Positions 4,931 to 7,961 of a stretch of DNA of 7,961 nucleotides are shown piece after piece. How positions within the stretch are numbered: the stretch's first letter is position 1; each line of letters begins with the position of its first letter. A program made the position numbers and the translations under genes. Origin of the DNA: Thermoflexales bacterium (GTDB lineage Bacteria; Chloroflexota; Anaerolineae; Fen-1058); NCBI GenBank assembly GCA_030834835.1, contig JAUQXD010000753.1:1-7961 (forward strand), given 5' to 3'. The notes beneath the pieces are model-generated. The model worked only from the letters and a program-made list of their open reading frames with translations. It was not told the DNA's origin and searched no databases.

Positions 4931-7738
4931 CTACTCCTCGACTCGCTCCACCTTCACCGCGCAAATCTTGTACTCCGGAATCTTCGCCACCGGATCGAGC
5001 GCGCCCAGCGTCAACTCATTGGCGTTCGCTTCGGGGAAGTGGAAGTTGGCGTACACCATGCCCGGCGGCACGCGATCGGTCACCCACGCTTCGGCTTCGA
5101 TGCTGCCCCGCCGCGAAGTCACCCGCACGCGCTTATTTCCGTTCAGGCCGAGTTTCAGCGCGTCGTCGGGGTTCACTTCGATCAAAGCCTGACCATAGAC
5201 GGCCATCAAGCCTTCCGAGCGGCGCGTCATCTCGCCGCCGTGCCAGTGATACAGCACGCGCCCCGTGCTCAACAGCACCGGATAGTTGTCGTCGGGCATC
5301 TCGGCGGGCGGGATGTGATCGATCGGCGCGAATTTGCCCTTACCGCGCGTGAATGCGCCGATGTGCAAAATCGGCGTGCCCGCGTGCTCGATCGATTTCA
5401 CCGGCCATTGCAGCCGCTCGCCCTTTTCCAATCGATCGTGCGTGACGCCAGCATAACTGGGTGCGAGGGCGTTGATCTCAGCCATGATGTCCGAGGTCGA
5501 GGCGTAATTCCAATCGGCATGCGTACCACCGATTGGTTTTCCTGGCCCCAACGCGATGATGCGCTGTGCCAGATCAGCGATGATCGCCCAGTCCTGGCGC
5601 GCGTCGCCGCTCGACTCGATCGCCTGATGCACCATCTGCACGCGCCGCTCGGTGTTGGTAAATGTGCCTGTTTTCTCGGCAAAAGTGACGCCGGGCAGCA
5701 GGACGTCCGCATACTTCGACGTTTCCGACGGGAAGATTTCTTGCAGCACGATGAAGTCGCACGCCTCAAGACATTCGCGAATGTGCGCGCTGTTGGGGTC
5801 GCTCATCACCGGGTCTTCGCCCAGAATGTACAGCGCCCTGGTCTTGCCGTCGAGAATGTCGGGCATTAACTCGGTGACGGTCCGGCCGAGGTTGGGCGAG
5901 AGCGGCACGCCCCACGCGGCTTCGAATTTCTTTTGATTGGCCTCGACGGTGACCTTTTGATAAGCGGGATACACATCGGGCAGCGCGCCCATATCGCACG
6001 CACCCTGCACGTTGTTCTGCCCGCGCAAGGGATTGACGCCGCCGCCCGGCACGCCGAGGTTGCCCAGCAGCATTTGCAGGTTGGCGAGGTCCATCACGTT
6101 GCGCACGCCCACGATGTGCTGCGTGATGCCCATCGCCCACATCACCGCCATCGGGCTGTTCTGCGCCATGATCTCGGCGGCCTGATACAACTGCTCGATC
6201 GGCACGCGCGTCAACTGCGAGACCTTCTCCGGCGGATACTGCATCACCGTGGCTTTGAATTCGTCAAAGCCCTCAGTGCGCTCAGCGACAAACGCCTTAT
6301 TTTCCCAGCCCTTTTCGAGGAGGATGTACATCAGGCCGTTGATCAGCGCGATGTCCGTGCCGGGCCGATGGCGAATATGCAACGTGGCAAATTCCGTGAT
6401 GTCGATCTTGCGCGGGTCGGCCACGATCAATTTCACGTGGCGCTTCAAGACCGCCTGACGAATCTTCGTACCGAACACGGGATGCTGCTCGGTGGTGTTG
6501 GAGCCGATGATGAACATGGCTTGCGCGTGCGCAACGATGTCGTCGAACGAATTCGTCATCGCGCCCGAACCGAAGGAGGCCGCCAGACCGGCGACAGTGC
6601 TGCTGTGTCAAAGGCGAGCGCAGTGATCGATGTTGTTCGTCCCGATCACCTGTCGCGCGAATTTGTTCATCAAGTAGTTTTCTTCGTTCAGGCACTTCGC
6701 GGACGCCAACACCCCGATCGTGTCCGCGCCAAACGTATCGCGCGTTTCAGCCAATTTCTTCGCCGTGATATTCAGTGCGGTGTCCCAGTCTGTTTCGATC
6801 CAATCACCTCGATCATGCGTGGTGCGTGTTGCGTGTTGCGTGTCTGCATCTTGCATCGTGCTTCCTGCATCCTGCTCAAGCAGATAGCGCCGAACCAACG
6901 GTTTAGTAAGCCGATCGGGATGATGCACGAAGTCGTAGCCGTAGCGCCCTTTCACACAGAGATGCATCCCGTTGACGGGCGCTTTCGGGTTCGAGGTCAC
7001 TCGAATGATCTTGTTGTCCTTCACATTCAAATCGAACTGGCAGCCGACGCCGCAGTAGGTGCAGGTGGTGGTGACAAGCTTATCGGGCTGGCCCAGATTC
7101 ATCGAGAGTTTGTTGTCGAGCGCGCCCGTGGGACAGTAGGCCACGCACGCGCCGCACGATTCGCAGCGCGCGTCCAGCATCGGTTGATCCGACCCCGCCG
7201 CAATGTGCGCGTCGAAGCCGCGCTCGGCCAGCCCCCACACAAAGCGGCCCTGCACTTCCGCGCAGGCGCGCACGCAGCGCGTACACAGAATGCACTTGTT
7301 CAGATCGACCCACACGAAGGGATTGGGATCGCTGTCCACGGCATAGCGCGGCTGCTTAGGCTTGAGCGTCTCCGGCAGTTCAGCCCCATAGCGACTGGCC
7401 CAATACAGCAGTTCGTTTTTGGCCGGGTCTTTGGTGGGCGTGTAGCCCATGTCGTAATAGTTGGACAGCAGCAGTTCCAACACCGTGCGCCGCGACTCGC
7501 GCAGCGCGGGCGTTTCCGTGCGCACGACCATGCCCTCGGTGACACCCAACGTGCAGGCTGTCTGCAAGCCGCGCACCTTCTCCACTTCGACGAGGCACAG
7601 GCGGCAGCCGCCATACGGCGTCAGGTCGGGATGATCGCACAGCGTGGGGATAGTGATCGCGTTCGCCCGTGCGGCCTGCAGGACTGTGATGTCGTCAGGC
7701 ACTTCGATGGGTTGGTTGTTGATGGTGAGTTTGGTCAT
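4931..7738 (-). CDS. fdhA: Formate dehydrogenase catalytic subunit, selenocysteine-containing
   Basis: A single 935-residue reading frame once the in-frame TGA at 6610-6608 is read as selenocysteine (Sec377); conceptual translation otherwise splits it into 376 and 542 residues. It catalyses reversible oxidation of formate to CO2 in the cytoplasm. Domains: an N-terminal [2Fe-2S] ferredoxin-like domain (Cys34, 45, 48, 62); a two-cluster 4Fe-4S domain (Cys149/152/155/159 and 192/195/198/202); the proximal 4Fe-4S motif Cys226-Cys229-Cys233-Cys261 with Lys263; the molybdopterin core with GTNNIDHCARL-Sec-HSSTVAGL; Arg572 in NPLRGQNNVQG, matching E. coli FdhF Arg333; and a C-terminal dinucleotide-binding domain from about residue 819 (LLSTGRVLYHWH). 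This layout and length fit NAD(P)-linked or ferredoxin-linked enzymes such as Moorella FdhA. The ATG at 7738-7736 has a strong GGGGAG site 6 bases upstream. No NuoE/NuoF-like partner genes adjoin it. A 21-residue repeat-derived insertion occupies residues 289-309. The Mo versus W cofactor cannot be told. Confidence 0.94.
6579..6610 (-). promoter_or_regulatory. Selenocysteine TGA codon and bacterial SECIS-like hairpin
   Basis: The TGA (6610-6608) is followed by a hairpin with arms GTCGCC (6595-6590) and GGCGGC (6584-6579) closing a GGUCU loop (6589-6585). In E. coli fdhF the SECIS loop begins GGUCUG 18 bases after UGA; here GGTCTG also begins exactly 18 bases after TGA. The loop G and U needed for SelB contact are therefore in place, and a U occupies the position equivalent to the bulged U17, here able to form a G-U wobble. 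The protein resumes with HSSTVAGL directly after the codon. The hairpin would recruit SelB with Sec-tRNA during translation; the selA/selB/selC genes are not in the window. Confidence 0.88.
6813..6875 (-). repeat. Heptanucleotide repeat array inserted in frame in fdhA
   Basis: On the coding strand GCA recurs every 7 bases: GCAGGAT, GCAGGAA, GCACGAT, GCAAGAT, then an 8-base GCAGACAC, then GCAACAC twice, GCACCAC and GCATGA. It reads as two adjoining degenerate heptamer arrays. At 63 bases it adds exactly 21 codons (residues 289-309, rich in Asp, Thr, Gln, His). It sits after PLVRR and before DWIETDWDTAL, a place where related formate dehydrogenases have only a short linker. Similar heptamer arrays (STRR) are known from cyanobacterial intergenic DNA. 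Confidence 0.75.
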
Positions 7739-7788
7739 GTTATGCTCCCCAAGCGTTTGGACACGGATGATGAATAAATCAGTTCGCC

Positions 7789-7961
7789 CTAATCAATGCC
7801 GGATGAAACAACGGTGCGATCTAAAGTGAATGCTTGTCCATTGATGATCACAGCGACTTTACCACTTGTGTCTGTCGAATACGATACTTTTGCGTGATGT
7901 AGTTTCCGATGGCAATTGGCGCAGACGACAACAATGTTGTCTGAACAGTAGGAACCCGGCA
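7789..7961 (-). CDS. HNH endonuclease, C-terminal fragment (5' end outside window)
   Basis: The minus strand is open from the window edge to a TAG at 7791-7789, giving 56 residues. They contain YCSDNIVVVCANCHRKLHH, the second half of an HNH nuclease fold: the D-N-I-V-V-x-C-x-x-C-H-x-x-x-H pattern supplies zinc-binding Cys and metal-binding His. About 35 residues follow (SYSTDTSGKVAVIINGQ and on), predicted as a short beta-rich tail. Proteins of this kind are found as restriction enzymes of the McrA type, mobile-element or standalone nucleases; the missing N-terminus would decide. The stop lies 50 bases before the fdhA start, on the same strand, so read-through into fdhA is possible, but a functional link is not implied. 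Confidence 0.7.
   Translation of the reverse strand, partial: PGSYCSDNIVVVCANCHRKLHHAKVSYSTDTSGKVAVIINGQAFTLDRTVVSSGID

Noticed and set aside
6608..6610. TGA as a genuine stop making fdhA a pseudogene
   Set aside because: The position is the Sec site of the family, the frame continues intact for 558 residues, and a SECIS-like hairpin follows at the right distance.
5933..7777. 614-residue open frame on the plus strand opposite fdhA
   Set aside because: It is antisense to a protein with continuous family motifs, and its composition (His, Arg, Val, Ala rich, no domain) is that of a shadow frame in GC-rich DNA.
7927..7941. GACAACA-A-TGTTGTC perfect dyad
   Set aside because: It falls inside the HNH coding sequence, on codons for the conserved DNIVV motif, so protein constraint explains it well enough.

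Overview
All recognisable genes in this window read on the minus strand, so the genome order runs from high to low coordinates. The DNA is GC-rich, coding-dense and bacterial. Short heptamer/octamer tandem repeats and REP-like palindromes around a metabolic gene, together with a Sec-type cytoplasmic formate dehydrogenase, fit an anaerobic or facultative environmental bacterium. I lean towards Chloroflexota, but that is an inference from style and no marker gene here proves it.

Layout from right to left. (1) 7961-7789: the last 56 residues of an HNH-type endonuclease, running off the window edge. (2) 7738-4931: one large formate dehydrogenase catalytic subunit of 935 residues. A naive translation breaks it into two ORFs at an in-frame TGA (6610-6608). 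The flanking protein sequence continues across that codon exactly as in selenocysteine-containing formate dehydrogenases, and a SECIS-like hairpin follows at the right distance, so I annotate a single selenoprotein. A 63-bp heptanucleotide repeat is inserted in frame within it. (3) 4930-4616: a 315-bp intergenic stretch without a gene, holding short tandem repeats, nested inverted repeats and a small dyad just upstream of the next operon. (4) 4615-347: a tight three-gene sensory operon made of a LivJ-like solute-binding lipoprotein, a Cache-HAMP-GAF histidine kinase of the NarX/LiaS type, and a NarL/LuxR response regulator. The genes overlap by 4 and 29 bases. (5) 346-82: a non-coding gap with a strong hairpin just after the regulator. 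(6) 81-1: the first 27 codons of an FAD flavoprotein of the succinate dehydrogenase/fumarate reductase type, with an apparent internal deletion.

How the genes could work together. The formate dehydrogenase would oxidise formate (or reduce CO2) in the cytoplasm and pass electrons through its own iron-sulfur chain to a partner not encoded here. The operon downstream looks like a sensor: the binding lipoprotein would capture a small solute outside the membrane, the kinase would transmit its state, and the regulator would change transcription. No ABC permease or ATPase genes accompany the binding protein, which favours a sensing role over transport. Whether the operon regulates the neighbouring formate dehydrogenase or flavoprotein cannot be told from the sequence.
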